From: Winogradskyella psychrotolerans
GTDB taxonomy: Bacteria; Bacteroidota; Bacteroidia; Flavobacteriales; Flavobacteriaceae
Assembly: GCF_018860545.1 (NCBI RefSeq)
Contig: NZ_JAHKPN010000034.1
Span: 30,095-94,094 of the forward strand
Length of the DNA: 64,000 nucleotides
Direction of reading: 5' to 3'
Position numbers and translations under genes: made by a program. Below are positions 25,066 to 33,933 of the stretch, piece by piece (position 1 is the stretch's first letter; every line of letters begins with the position of its first letter). Under the pieces are notes generated by a model. It saw nothing but the letters and a program-made list of their open reading frames with translations, ran no database searches and was not told the DNA's origin.

Positions 25066-26268
25066 ATGATAAAGAAGATCCGCGACGCTTATAATGCCAA
25101 GTTTTCTGAAGAAACCTATCAATCGTTCATAAATGATATTGATATGTTATTTAATTTTAAGGTTAAATTTAAAATCGCAGAAACACCCGTTTTTATTCCG
25201 AAGGATTTAAAACAAAAATTGGTTGAAGCTTGTCACGATATTATGGCTATTATTAATAAGCCAAACTTTAAAGAGTTAACAGATGGTGCATTTTTCGATG
25301 CTAATACAATAGTGCCAAATGAAGATGAACATTCAAAATTTATCCAATTAGATTTCGGTATTTGTAAAGATGATAAGGGAGAGTTGACTCCTAAACTAAT
25401 TGAGTTACAGGGATTCCCGTCGTTGTATTTTTTTCAAGAACTTATTGGAGGTAAATACCGTGAGCATTTTGGTGATGCTATTCCAAGTGAGTTTTCACAG
25501 CATCTTAATGGTATGACGACCAACGATTATATTAATCTGTTACAGCAAGAAATTGTTGGTGATACTAACCCAAAACAGGTTATTCTTTTAGAAATAGAAC
25601 CCGAACAACAAACAACCGCCATAGATTTTTATGCCACTGCAGCTAAGCTTGGGATTAAAGTGCTTTGTATTACAGATTTGAAAAAGAGAGGAAAAACCCT
25701 CTTTTATTTAGATAATAATGGAGATGAAGTTGAAGTCTTAAAAATATACAACCGTATTATCTTTGATGAATTACACCAACGTACGGATTTGAAAACAGAA
25801 TTTAGCTTTCAAGATGACATTGATGCGGAATGGATTGGGCATCCTAACTGGTTTTACCGAATAAGTAAATACACTATGCCTTTGTTAAAAGGGGATTATG
25901 TTCCTAAATCTTATTATTTAGATCAACTAGAAAGCATTCCTGAGGATTTAGAGAATTACGTTCTTAAACCTTTATATTCATTTGCAGGCGCAGGAGTAGA
26001 GATTCATGTCACTAAAAACATGATTGATAAGATTACAAACAAAGCTAACTATTTACTCCAAGAAAAAGTGGCTTATGCACCAGTTATTGAAACTATGGAT
26101 GAGCCAGCGAAATGTGAAATTAGAATGATGCTACTTCATAATTCTAAAACCAACAAAACCGAAATTGTTAGTAATTTGATGCGCTTAAGTAAAGGTGAAA
26201 TGGTTGGAGTAAAGTATAACAAGGACAAAACTTGGGTAGGAGGTAGCACTGGTTTTTTTGAGGGATAA
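25066..26268 (+). CDS. ATP-grasp-like protein, last gene of the plus-strand ligase block
   Basis: The protein has 400 residues. Its middle carries IELQGFPSLYFFQE (about 112-125) and its C-terminal half has ENYVLKPLYSFAGAGVEI (about 296-313), which looks like the ATP-grasp Lys strand and Gly-rich loop, followed by YLLQEKVAYAP. The order of these blocks resembles the glutathionylspermidine-synthase-like, circularly permuted ATP-grasp proteins. The gene begins within 7 bases of the amidotransferase stop; TTG at 25060 is an alternative start. It would be a third ligase of the pathway. The fold assignment is by motif and is less certain than for its neighbours. Confidence 0.72.
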   Translation: MIKKIRDAYNAKFSEETYQSFINDIDMLFNFKVKFKIAETPVFIPKDLKQKLVEACHDIMAIINKPNFKELTDGAFFDANTIVPNEDEHSKFIQLDFGICKDDKGELTPKLIELQGFPSLYFFQELIGGKYREHFGDAIPSEFSQHLNGMTTNDYINLLQQEIVGDTNPKQVILLEIEPEQQTTAIDFYATAAKLGIKVLCITDLKKRGKTLFYLDNNGDEVEVLKIYNRIIFDELHQRTDLKTEFSFQDDIDAEWIGHPNWFYRISKYTMPLLKGDYVPKSYYLDQLESIPEDLENYVLKPLYSFAGAGVEIHVTKNMIDKITNKANYLLQEKVAYAPVIETMDEPAKCEIRMMLLHNSKTNKTEIVSNLMRLSKGEMVGVKYNKDKTWVGGSTGFFEG

Positions 26269-26351
26269 CATCTCGCGTTGCTATGTTCTAACCGTTAGTT
26301 ATTTTTTTATTGAAATGCTGATGATTAATATTATTATCAGCGGTAAAGTTA

Positions 26352-27116
26352 CTATTCTTTAGAAAGATTTATTACTTCCCATTCACCATTTGGTTGCTTA
26401 GTTAAGTAAGCACCAACACTTATATCATTATTTTTTCCTAGAACTTTAATTTTTAATTGCGCTTCTCCATAGCCATTATTAATATTGATACTGCCAGTTG
26501 GCATCATGCCGTAACCTGTTATGCCACCTGTTTCATCTAAAATCTTTTGATTTTGTTCTATGTTTTCAACGGCTATTTTGTAAGCGTCTGAATTTTTCAT
26601 TGCAGACCCTGTGAACAGCACCATAAAAATTATAAAAACGATACCAATACCAATTAAAGCAATAACTCGAGGTGTTTTGCTAGGTTTGTTAGGATTTTGA
26701 ACCACAATGGTCTTAGCGACTTTATCTCCAAGTCGTTTTTTCTCGTTACTTGCTGCTAGAACAATAAATTCAATAGGCCAAATGATAAGAAACAAATTCC
26801 GGAATAACAGTTTGCCAAATGACGGTACATGCTCAGGATTGGCTTCATCTCTAATCATGATTCCCATAATCCATTTACCAATACTGATGCCTTTTATAGC
26901 GTCTTTTCCGAAATAAACAACGAAACCAGGAAGTAAAACAATTAACATCGTTGCAGTGATAGTCTTAAAATCAGGTTCATTTAAAAAATCTGATCCAAGC
27001 GCCAAAAATGCAATTGAAAGGATTAAAAAACTCATCGCAAAATGATCGATCATATACGCTGCGATTCTTCTTTTTCGACTAGCTAATGGAAATTTGGTAT
27101 TCATTTCTGTGTTCAT
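26352..27116 (-). CDS. RDD family membrane protein with Coa1-like C-terminal domain
   Basis: The RDD domain (about 10-135) shows the usual RRIAAYMIDHF start, with two or three membrane helices and KRLGDKVAKTIVV at the end. A fourth helix (about 150-170) is followed by a soluble periplasmic domain of 80 residues beginning SDAYKIAVENIEQNQKILDETG. With SININNGYGEAQLKIKVLGKNN it resembles Coa1-type (cytochrome oxidase assembly) domains, which bacteria often attach to RDD or TM proteins. The function is unknown. It is convergent with the ligase block and lies downstream of a minus-strand block that includes another ATP-grasp gene. Confidence 0.75.
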   Translation of the reverse strand: MNTEMNTKFPLASRKRRIAAYMIDHFAMSFLILSIAFLALGSDFLNEPDFKTITATMLIVLLPGFVVYFGKDAIKGISIGKWIMGIMIRDEANPEHVPSFGKLLFRNLFLIIWPIEFIVLAASNEKKRLGDKVAKTIVVQNPNKPSKTPRVIALIGIGIVFIIFMVLFTGSAMKNSDAYKIAVENIEQNQKILDETGGITGYGMMPTGSININNGYGEAQLKIKVLGKNNDISVGAYLTKQPNGEWEVINLSKE

Positions 27117-27130
27117 GCTATAGTTATCTT

Positions 27131-27751
27131 TTATGTCTGCCTAATTAAAAACTCGGTTTCACTGCGTGATTTTAATTTTCCAAATAGTGATATTGATATT
27201 ATTCCTAGCAATATGATATAGCCTATAATATTTTTTAAAACACCTAAATTTGCTATGGCTAGGACTATACTAGTAATACTTCTTCCACCTCCTATAATTT
27301 CGTATTCAACACCATTTTCAATTTGAATAGCTAAATATAAAGACCAAATAAATAGTGCTGTCATAAATAATAAAGCGAAAAATTGAGGTTTGGCATATTT
27401 CAAGACACTTGGCAATTCAGAACTATATTTAAAATGGGGAATATCTTGTTTTAGGAAATCAAAAACTTCTTTTTTAGTGCTTCTATCTTTTATAATGAGT
27501 TCATCTTCTGAACCATTCCCAAAATATATTTTAATTTCATTTTTTCCATCTTGATTCTGAATACTCGTGATATATGAATATGGGATACTAAAGAGCTGAT
27601 TTAAAAATGCGAGATCAGACGAATTTGAATTTAGCTTATTTAATTCATCTGGGTTTGGGTTTCCTTTATAAATACAGTTATCTTTTACTAAAATTAATTT
27701 ATTGGTTTTAGAATCACTTAATTTCCAAAATTTCAGCATATTATTTTCCAA
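27131..27751 (-). CDS. Membrane protein of unknown function
   Basis: The protein has 206 residues: a soluble N-terminal part of about 130 residues (YKGNPNPDELNKLNSNSSDLAFLNQLFSI and EIKYFGNG-like strands) that resembles a PH-like domain, then two or three membrane helices at about 132-150, 162-180 and 183-195. I do not recognise the family. An ATG four codons downstream is an alternative start. It is 14 bases upstream of the RDD gene on the same strand and 39 bases downstream of the ATP-grasp gene, so it may be part of the same transcription unit. Confidence 0.65.
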   Translation of the reverse strand: MENNMLKFWKLSDSKTNKLILVKDNCIYKGNPNPDELNKLNSNSSDLAFLNQLFSIPYSYITSIQNQDGKNEIKIYFGNGSEDELIIKDRSTKKEVFDFLKQDIPHFKYSSELPSVLKYAKPQFFALLFMTALFIWSLYLAIQIENGVEYEIIGGGRSITSIVLAIANLGVLKNIIGYIILLGIISISLFGKLKSRSETEFLIRQT

Positions 27752-27790
27752 TTTTAGGTAAAAGGTTATTATAAGAGAATGATTTCGAAA

Positions 27791-28990
27791 TTACTCAGAC
27801 TTATCAGGGGCAGGTAAACTTGCGTGAAATTCTTTACCAATACGTTCCGTATATTGATCTAATAATTTTAAAACACGTTCACTAGAATCAGAAACCACAA
27901 TTAAACCAATATGCCACGCTTTGTTCATTCTCCAAACAATTTCTTTGTCGGTGAAGCTAGACGTATCAGGATGTTCAAAGCGACTTAAAGACACTACGAT
28001 GCCTGCATATTTATTATTGATTTTTGGAAGTTTATAAGCAGTCTTTCTAAGATTTGCAGCTTCAATTTTAGCCCATTCTCCCCAAAGATTAACTCCAGAT
28101 GCAGCTTCTACCATTTCGGCTAAATTAGCACCACCAACACGAGACGAGGTTTCTAGGAAGAATAATTCACCTGTGGCTTTAGATTGTATAAACTCGGTAT
28201 GAGACGCTCCAAACTGCATGCCGAAAGCTTTCATCACTTGAGCATTCATTTTTTGTAGGCCTTTTTCTTCTTTAGAACCAATTTTAGAACTTGCGGATCT
28301 AAAGATGCCACCTCCATGTGCCACTTCAAACGGTGTGTCTAAATATTTACTCACTCTAGCAAAAGCAACTTTTCCATCTACATTTAAACCATCAACATGA
28401 TACACATCTCCTGGTGCAAATTTCTCTACTAAATAATTGTCGCGCTCATCACCTAAGTCATTAACAATCTGCCATAATTCATCCTTAGAGTGAATTTTTT
28501 TAATGCCTGTTGCAGAGGCTTCCATTCGTGGTTTAATTAACCATGGAGGACTTACGCGATCTGCATAGTCGTTAATGGAATCGTTATTAAATAAATCGGT
28601 GAATTCAGGAACGTTAACGCCTTCTTCTTTAGCCTTAACACGCATGGCTAGTTTGTCTCTAAAATAATGTGCGGTTGTTCTGCCCATGCCTGGCATTCTA
28701 AAATGCTCACGCATTAGGGCTACTTTTTCAACATCAAAATCATCAAGGGCGACAAAACGATCGAATTTAATTGTTCTAAATTTATAAGCAATACCTTTAA
28801 CAACATCATTTTGATTCCATTCTTCAATATAAAATGTATCGTCAATAGAGTCCCACGGCCAAGGTTCGTTTTCGTACTTTTTCTTAGTAAGTAAATAGAC
28901 GTTATTACCTTCGGCTTTTGCGCTTTTTAGAAAATCTTCACCTTTAAAATAGGTAGAAATGCAGAGGAAATTGAGCGGTTGTTTGGACAT
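27791..28990 (-). CDS. ATP-grasp domain ligase
   Basis: The protein has 399 residues: an N-terminal Rossmann-like domain (1-105), the central lid (YFRDKLAMRVKAKEEGVNVPEF) and the ATP-grasp core. PWLIKPRMEASATGIKKI (Lys153) binds ATP, YLVEKFAPGDVYHVDGL is the base-contacting strand, and HTEFIQSKATGELFFLETSSRVGGA carries the metal ligands (Glu266, Glu280) and the Arg284 of this group. It resembles the carbamoyl-phosphate-synthase-L/D-Ala ligase type. It faces the plus-strand ligase block and shares its strand with the aminopeptidase and hydrolase upstream, so it is a probable member of the same pathway. Substrate unknown. Confidence 0.88.
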   Translation of the reverse strand: MSKQPLNFLCISTYFKGEDFLKSAKAEGNNVYLLTKKKYENEPWPWDSIDDTFYIEEWNQNDVVKGIAYKFRTIKFDRFVALDDFDVEKVALMREHFRMPGMGRTTAHYFRDKLAMRVKAKEEGVNVPEFTDLFNNDSINDYADRVSPPWLIKPRMEASATGIKKIHSKDELWQIVNDLGDERDNYLVEKFAPGDVYHVDGLNVDGKVAFARVSKYLDTPFEVAHGGGIFRSASSKIGSKEEKGLQKMNAQVMKAFGMQFGASHTEFIQSKATGELFFLETSSRVGGANLAEMVEAASGVNLWGEWAKIEAANLRKTAYKLPKINNKYAGIVVSLSRFEHPDTSSFTDKEIVWRMNKAWHIGLIVVSDSSERVLKLLDQYTERIGKEFHASLPAPDKSE

Positions 28991-29089
28991 GGCTGTTTAT
29001 TAGTTATTACGGCGTCAGTTCTAGTGATTGCGATTTTTATCGGAATTGTATCGAGAACAGATTTTAGATTAAAAAAAAATCTCAATACT

Positions 29090-29117
29090 AATTTTTCTCA
29101 TTTTTACGAGAAAAATT
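29090..29117 (-). terminator. Hairpin downstream of pepA, possible terminator
   Basis: A 10-bp stem (AATTTTTCTC, 29090-29099, with GAGAAAAATT, 29108-29117) lies after the pepA stop. On the minus strand a T-run follows about ten bases later. It could separate pepA from the ATP-grasp gene. Confidence 0.4.
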
Positions 29118-29168
29118 CACTAGAATAGACGAACATATTTATACCGTTTCAATTTACAAAACTGAGAA

Positions 29169-30581
29169 TTATTTTGAAGCCTTTTTCTTAATAAATTCAG
29201 TAATTAATTGAATGCCATAACCTGAAGCACTTTTCATCTTGGCATAAGAAGAGCTTCCAAAAGACACACCAGCAATATCTAAATGCATCCAATTTTTATG
29301 CTCTTCTGTAAACGCTTCTAAAAATTGTGCAGCATTTGTCGCTCCTGTCAACGGTTTACCACTGAAATTTCTTAAGTCAGCAATATCACTGTGTAAGTCA
29401 CTTTTGTATTCTTCAAACATAGGCAGTTGCCAAACCCGCTCGTGGACTTTATAACCAATGTCAGACATCGTACTTGCCATGTCTTGATTGTGGGTAAACA
29501 TGCCGGCTGCTTCATAACCTAAAGTTCTTACAACGCTTCCGGTTAAGGTGGCTAAATCAATAAGATATTCTGGTTTTATGTTTTTAACAGCATAACTCAA
29601 GCCGTCTGCTAATACTAATCGGCCTTCCGCATCGGTATCGATAATCTCTATCGTTTTGCCAGAATAGGAATTAATAACATCTCCTGGTCTGTAACTTTCT
29701 GCATCCACAGCATTTTCAGCAGAACACACTACACCCACAATATTAATGTCAAGCTTTAATTTAGCAGCCAATTCCACCACACCTAGAACGACAGCCGCTC
29801 CTCCCATATCACTTTTCATGTAATGTAGGTTGGTTGAAGGCTTAATGGATAATCCACCAGAATCGAAAGTAATCCCTTTGCCAACTAAAGCAATGTCAAT
29901 TTTTTTACTTGGTTTTGGAGTGTGCTCTGTAATTATAACGACAGGTTTATTAATGCTACCTTTTCCAACAGATAAAACGGCATCGAAGCCTTGTTTTTTG
30001 AGCTCTTTGTGTTTTAAAACGGTACATTTATAATCGGCTTTTTTTGCTGATTTTTCTGCCCATTTTCCTAAGAATTCAGGTGTTTTAATATTTGGCGGAG
30101 CATCAACTAAGGCTTTTATTTTGTTGATGGTTTCTCCTGTATATTGGCCTTCGTCTAAAATGGTTTTAAGCGTTTTAGTCGACGCAAAGGAAACTGTGGT
30201 TTTATTTGATTTCTCTTTTTTTGATTTGAATTCACCAATGTTATATTGTGCCATTTCTAGCCCAATAACGGCTTTTTTAACGGCGTCTTCAGTTAAATCT
30301 TCAGCATAAACTTGAATGGTTTTATCCCAATGCTTCTGCGTTTCGAAGGCTAATTTTTGGAATGTGTTTTCTAACTGAGCGCTATGTTTTTCTTCTCCTA
30401 AACCAATGAGATATATTCTATTACCGTCTTTTCCATAAAGTAGTTGATACGTTGCGAAACTACCGTCAAAATCGGGTTGAGAGATAGGTAAAAAGTCTTT
30501 TATAGTATCAAGATTGTCTTTTCTACAAGGTAGAATAAAGTCCTTTGTGGTATCTAATGTTTTGGTGTGTTTGTAAGTCAT
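29169..30581 (-). CDS. Leucyl aminopeptidase family protein (M17)
   Basis: M17 enzymes are two-zinc aminopeptidases that remove N-terminal residues, and some also act on Cys-Gly. The metal and catalytic residues are all visible: Lys235 and Asp240 in GKGITFDSGG, Asp258 in MKSDMGGAA, and Asp317, Glu319 and the catalytic Arg321 in IIDTDAEGRLVLAD. The length of 470 residues is normal. There is no signal peptide, so it is cytosolic. It follows the hydrolase gene with only 2 bases between them. In this context it may trim a product of the nearby ligases or simply recycle peptides. Confidence 0.94.
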   Translation of the reverse strand: MTYKHTKTLDTTKDFILPCRKDNLDTIKDFLPISQPDFDGSFATYQLLYGKDGNRIYLIGLGEEKHSAQLENTFQKLAFETQKHWDKTIQVYAEDLTEDAVKKAVIGLEMAQYNIGEFKSKKEKSNKTTVSFASTKTLKTILDEGQYTGETINKIKALVDAPPNIKTPEFLGKWAEKSAKKADYKCTVLKHKELKKQGFDAVLSVGKGSINKPVVIITEHTPKPSKKIDIALVGKGITFDSGGLSIKPSTNLHYMKSDMGGAAVVLGVVELAAKLKLDINIVGVVCSAENAVDAESYRPGDVINSYSGKTIEIIDTDAEGRLVLADGLSYAVKNIKPEYLIDLATLTGSVVRTLGYEAAGMFTHNQDMASTMSDIGYKVHERVWQLPMFEEYKSDLHSDIADLRNFSGKPLTGATNAAQFLEAFTEEHKNWMHLDIAGVSFGSSSYAKMKSASGYGIQLITEFIKKKASK

Positions 30582-30583
30582 AA

Positions 30584-31375
30584 CTATGAATTAAAATAGA
30601 GCCATTTTACGGCTTTCGGAAATTCTTCTCTCCAATGGGCTTCAGAATGATTTCCGTGTTCATTAATAGAAAAATGAAAATCAATCTGATAGCCATTAAT
30701 CATTTTTTCTTGGATAATGCCTCCTAAGCGATGGGCATTTGGCAAATGCTCTGCACTTTCTTGTCCACCTGAATATAAATATAATTTTGATTTTTGAAGC
30801 GGTTCAAAAGACTTGGTGCTTTTAAAAATTTTATTAGAAAGCCATAGGCTAGGGGAGAAAATCATCATTTTACCAAAAACACCTGGATTTTTAAGGCCTG
30901 CATGTAGGCTAATTAAGCCTCCCATAGAGCTGCCACCAATACCTGTATTTTTAAAATCGGTTAAGGTTCTATAGTGGCTATTGATATATGGAATGAGTTT
31001 TTCAATCATAAATTGAATGTAAAAATTCCCTTTACCTTCACCAAAACGAGGGTGATAATAAGGTAAATATTCACTGATGCGTTCCTCGTTGCCGTGGTCT
31101 ACAGCAATTATTATAAGATCACCGAGACCTTGTTCTGCGAGTTGTGCCATGGATTTATCAATAGCCCAATCGCCAAAAGGAGCTGCGGGATTAAATAAGT
31201 TTTGGCCATCTTGCAAATAAAGTACAGGATAGCGTTTTTCAGTTTCATAATAATCATGCGGTAATAATGCCGATATTTTACGCGTGGCATTTAGATGTGG
31301 TATTTCGTAAGCTTCTTCTAGTATTTCTATTATAGGTTCAAACTCCGTCACTGTCATTTGTTTTAATTTAGGCAA
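30584..31375 (-). CDS. Alpha/beta-hydrolase, esterase family
   Basis: A PF00756-type hydrolase of 263 residues. RYPVLYLQDGQNLFNP (48-63) is the usual start of the core, GGSSMGG (147-153) gives the nucleophile Ser150, and His in NEHGNHSEAHWR is the expected base. There is no signal peptide. It is the first gene of a minus-strand unit with the M17 aminopeptidase, 2 bases apart, which points to coupled translation. A sister esterase (20974) begins the opposite block, so the ligase region is framed by two enzymes of this fold. The substrate is unknown; esters, acylated amines or short polymers are possible. Confidence 0.87.
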   Translation of the reverse strand: MPKLKQMTVTEFEPIIEILEEAYEIPHLNATRKISALLPHDYYETEKRYPVLYLQDGQNLFNPAAPFGDWAIDKSMAQLAEQGLGDLIIIAVDHGNEERISEYLPYYHPRFGEGKGNFYIQFMIEKLIPYINSHYRTLTDFKNTGIGGSSMGGLISLHAGLKNPGVFGKMMIFSPSLWLSNKIFKSTKSFEPLQKSKLYLYSGGQESAEHLPNAHRLGGIIQEKMINGYQIDFHFSINEHGNHSEAHWREEFPKAVKWLYFNS

Positions 31376-31584
31376 AGCGAATGTACTATTTTATGGTATT
31401 AATTGCCATAAAAACTTAAACAGATGTTAACAATGTTTTAATGATGGAGTAATTTATATGCTCAATTTGAAATAGAATTAATTAGATTTATAACGCAACT
31501 TATGACCGTGAAATAGTCGATTCTAATAATATAAACTATTTTAGTACTGTCTTTTTCATGAAAAGATGACCAAATCCACTGTAT

Positions 31585-33933
31585 ATGGCAACAAATCAAG
31601 AGCTTATTGATAAACTCATTGAGAAATTAGAGATATTGTTTAAAAAGCAAGCTGAGTTTTCTTCTGAAATTGAAAGTTTAAAGGAGGAATTGTACCATTT
31701 AAAATCGGGATCTGTTGAAGAAGAAGCACTTCCGGTTAATGAAGAGGTTATTGCTGAACCTGAACTAGAGATTCAGAAAGATGCTAAACCTATTATTGAA
31801 ACAGAATTTCAAAGTAAATTTATTGAGACTGAAGAGGAGCCTATAGTTGAAAAAAAGCCTAAAGGAAAATCGAGTTTAGAGAAATTTATTGGTGAAAACA
31901 TTCTGAACAAAATAGGCATTATTATCACTATTATTGGTGTGGCCATCGGTGCAAAATATTCTATTGAAAATGATTTAATTAGTCCTTTAACACGAATTAT
32001 TCTAGGGTATTTCACAGCCATTGGTCTATTAGGTTTTGGCATCAAACTCAAAAAGAAATATGAAGCGTACAGTGCTGTTTTAGTGAGTGGCTCAATTGTA
32101 ATCTTATATTTTATCACATTTTTTGCCTATAGCTTTTACGATTTAATTCCCCAGTCTCCGACCTTTGCACTTATGGTCATTTTTACGGCATTTACAGTCG
32201 TTGCAGCCATAAGTTATAACCGCCAAGTGATTGCTCATATTGGTTTGGTTGGTGCTTATGCCATACCGTTTTTATTAAGTGATGGCTCTGGACGCATAGA
32301 AATATTGTTTAGTTACATGGCCATAATTAATATCGGCATTTTAATTATTTCTTTCAAAAAATACTGGAAATCACTTTACTATTCAGCCTTTATTTTTACA
32401 TGGCTAATTTTTGCATCTTGGTTTTCCTTCGAATACTATGAAGACGAACACTTTAGTTTAGGTTTAAGCTTTTTAACCATATTCTTCATTATATTTTATA
32501 TGACATTTTTGGCGTATAAAATGTTGAAAAAAGAGGTGTTTAAAATAAGTGATGTAGTGTTGTTACTTCTTAATTCATTTTTATTTTACGGCTTTGGATT
32601 CGCCATTTTAGATAATCATGAAACAGGTACACAACTCTTAGGGTTGTTTACACTTGGAAATGCCGTTATTCATTTTATAGTAAGTGTTATTTTCTATAAA
32701 ATGAAACTAGGGGATAAGAATCTGTTTTATCTAGCTTCAGCTATGGTTTTGGTGTTTATTACCATTACAATTCCTGTGCAATTAGATGGTAATTGGGTAA
32801 CGCTACTTTGGGTAAGTGAAGCCGCTTTATTGTTCTGGTTAGGACGAACAAAAGGGATTAAAGTGTACGAGAAATTATCATATCCTTTAATGATTTTAGC
32901 ATTTTTGAGCCTTCTACAAGATTGGTCTTTTGCATATAGTGCGTACTACGGTTTAGATGAAGAGAATCATATAACTAATATTTTTAATATTCATTTTTTA
33001 AACTCTCTATTATTTGTTGCTGCATTTGGAAGTATTGTGTGGTTGTCTCTTAAAGACGAGTATACCTCAGCATTGAAGTCGGGTTCAATTTGGTCTCGGG
33101 TATTAACTTATGTCATCCCCTCTATATTAGCATTTAGTGCTTATTATGCCTTTAGATTAGAAATTGAATTGTACTGGGATCAATTATATCATACGACCAA
33201 AATTATAATACCTTCTGAGGATAGTTATGATATGTCTATCTTTAATTATGATTTGAGGGATTTTAAAACCATTTGGATTCTCAATTATTCATTATTATTT
33301 GTGGCTTTGTTATCATTTATAAATTTCAAGTTGATAAAAAACACGTTATTAGAGAAAATCATTTTAGGATTCACTGTAATGAGCATATTTGTCTTCTTAA
33401 GTCAAGGTTTATTAGCTTTAAGTGATTTGAGAGAGAGTTATTTAAATCCATCAGAATATTTTTCAGAAAGCAGCTTTTATTTAGGAATTCGGTATGTGTC
33501 GTTTGTGTTTTTAGCCCTAGCATTATTTACATGTTACAAGTTTATAAAACGTGAAGGCATTTCTAAAGCATTCAAAATTGGCTACGATATTTTATTGCAC
33601 ATATCCATAATTTGGGTGTTGAGTAGTGAACTTATTCATTGGATGGATATGTCTGAATCTACGCAATCCTATAAACTAGGATTAAGCATACTTTGGGGAG
33701 TGTATTCCTTCCTTTTAATTGCTTTTGGTATATGGAAAGACAAAGCATACTTGAGAATCGGTGGCATGATTTTCTTTGGGATTACTTTAATAAAACTATT
33801 CTTTTATGATATAGTGCATTTGAATACCATTTCAAAAACTATTGTATTTGTGTCGCTTGGTGTGCTACTTTTAATTATTTCATTTTTATACAATAAATAC
33901 AAAAACCAGATTACAGATGACGTTAACGACTAG
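31585..33933 (+). CDS. DUF2339 multi-pass membrane protein
   Basis: The protein has 782 residues. A short coiled coil (about 3-43) and an acidic linker precede a long run of about 20 predicted membrane helices that starts at SLEKFIGENILNKIGIIITIIGVAIGAKYSIEN, the typical DUF2339 opening. The segment GLVGAYAIPFLLSDGS and the following helix pairs are also seen in this family. The function is unknown; genome neighbours suggest envelope or transport roles. The next gene (DUF3999) overlaps it by 17 bases, a pairing often conserved in Bacteroidetes. Confidence 0.85.
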   Translation: MATNQELIDKLIEKLEILFKKQAEFSSEIESLKEELYHLKSGSVEEEALPVNEEVIAEPELEIQKDAKPIIETEFQSKFIETEEEPIVEKKPKGKSSLEKFIGENILNKIGIIITIIGVAIGAKYSIENDLISPLTRIILGYFTAIGLLGFGIKLKKKYEAYSAVLVSGSIVILYFITFFAYSFYDLIPQSPTFALMVIFTAFTVVAAISYNRQVIAHIGLVGAYAIPFLLSDGSGRIEILFSYMAIINIGILIISFKKYWKSLYYSAFIFTWLIFASWFSFEYYEDEHFSLGLSFLTIFFIIFYMTFLAYKMLKKEVFKISDVVLLLLNSFLFYGFGFAILDNHETGTQLLGLFTLGNAVIHFIVSVIFYKMKLGDKNLFYLASAMVLVFITITIPVQLDGNWVTLLWVSEAALLFWLGRTKGIKVYEKLSYPLMILAFLSLLQDWSFAYSAYYGLDEENHITNIFNIHFLNSLLFVAAFGSIVWLSLKDEYTSALKSGSIWSRVLTYVIPSILAFSAYYAFRLEIELYWDQLYHTTKIIIPSEDSYDMSIFNYDLRDFKTIWILNYSLLFVALLSFINFKLIKNTLLEKIILGFTVMSIFVFLSQGLLALSDLRESYLNPSEYFSESSFYLGIRYVSFVFLALALFTCYKFIKREGISKAFKIGYDILLHISIIWVLSSELIHWMDMSESTQSYKLGLSILWGVYSFLLIAFGIWKDKAYLRIGGMIFFGITLIKLFFYDIVHLNTISKTIVFVSLGVLLLIISFLYNKYKNQITDDVND

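Noticed and set aside
26317..26341. Hairpin between the two convergent blocks
   Set aside because: The 9-bp stem has one wobble pair and no T-run on either side, so I could not support it as a terminator.
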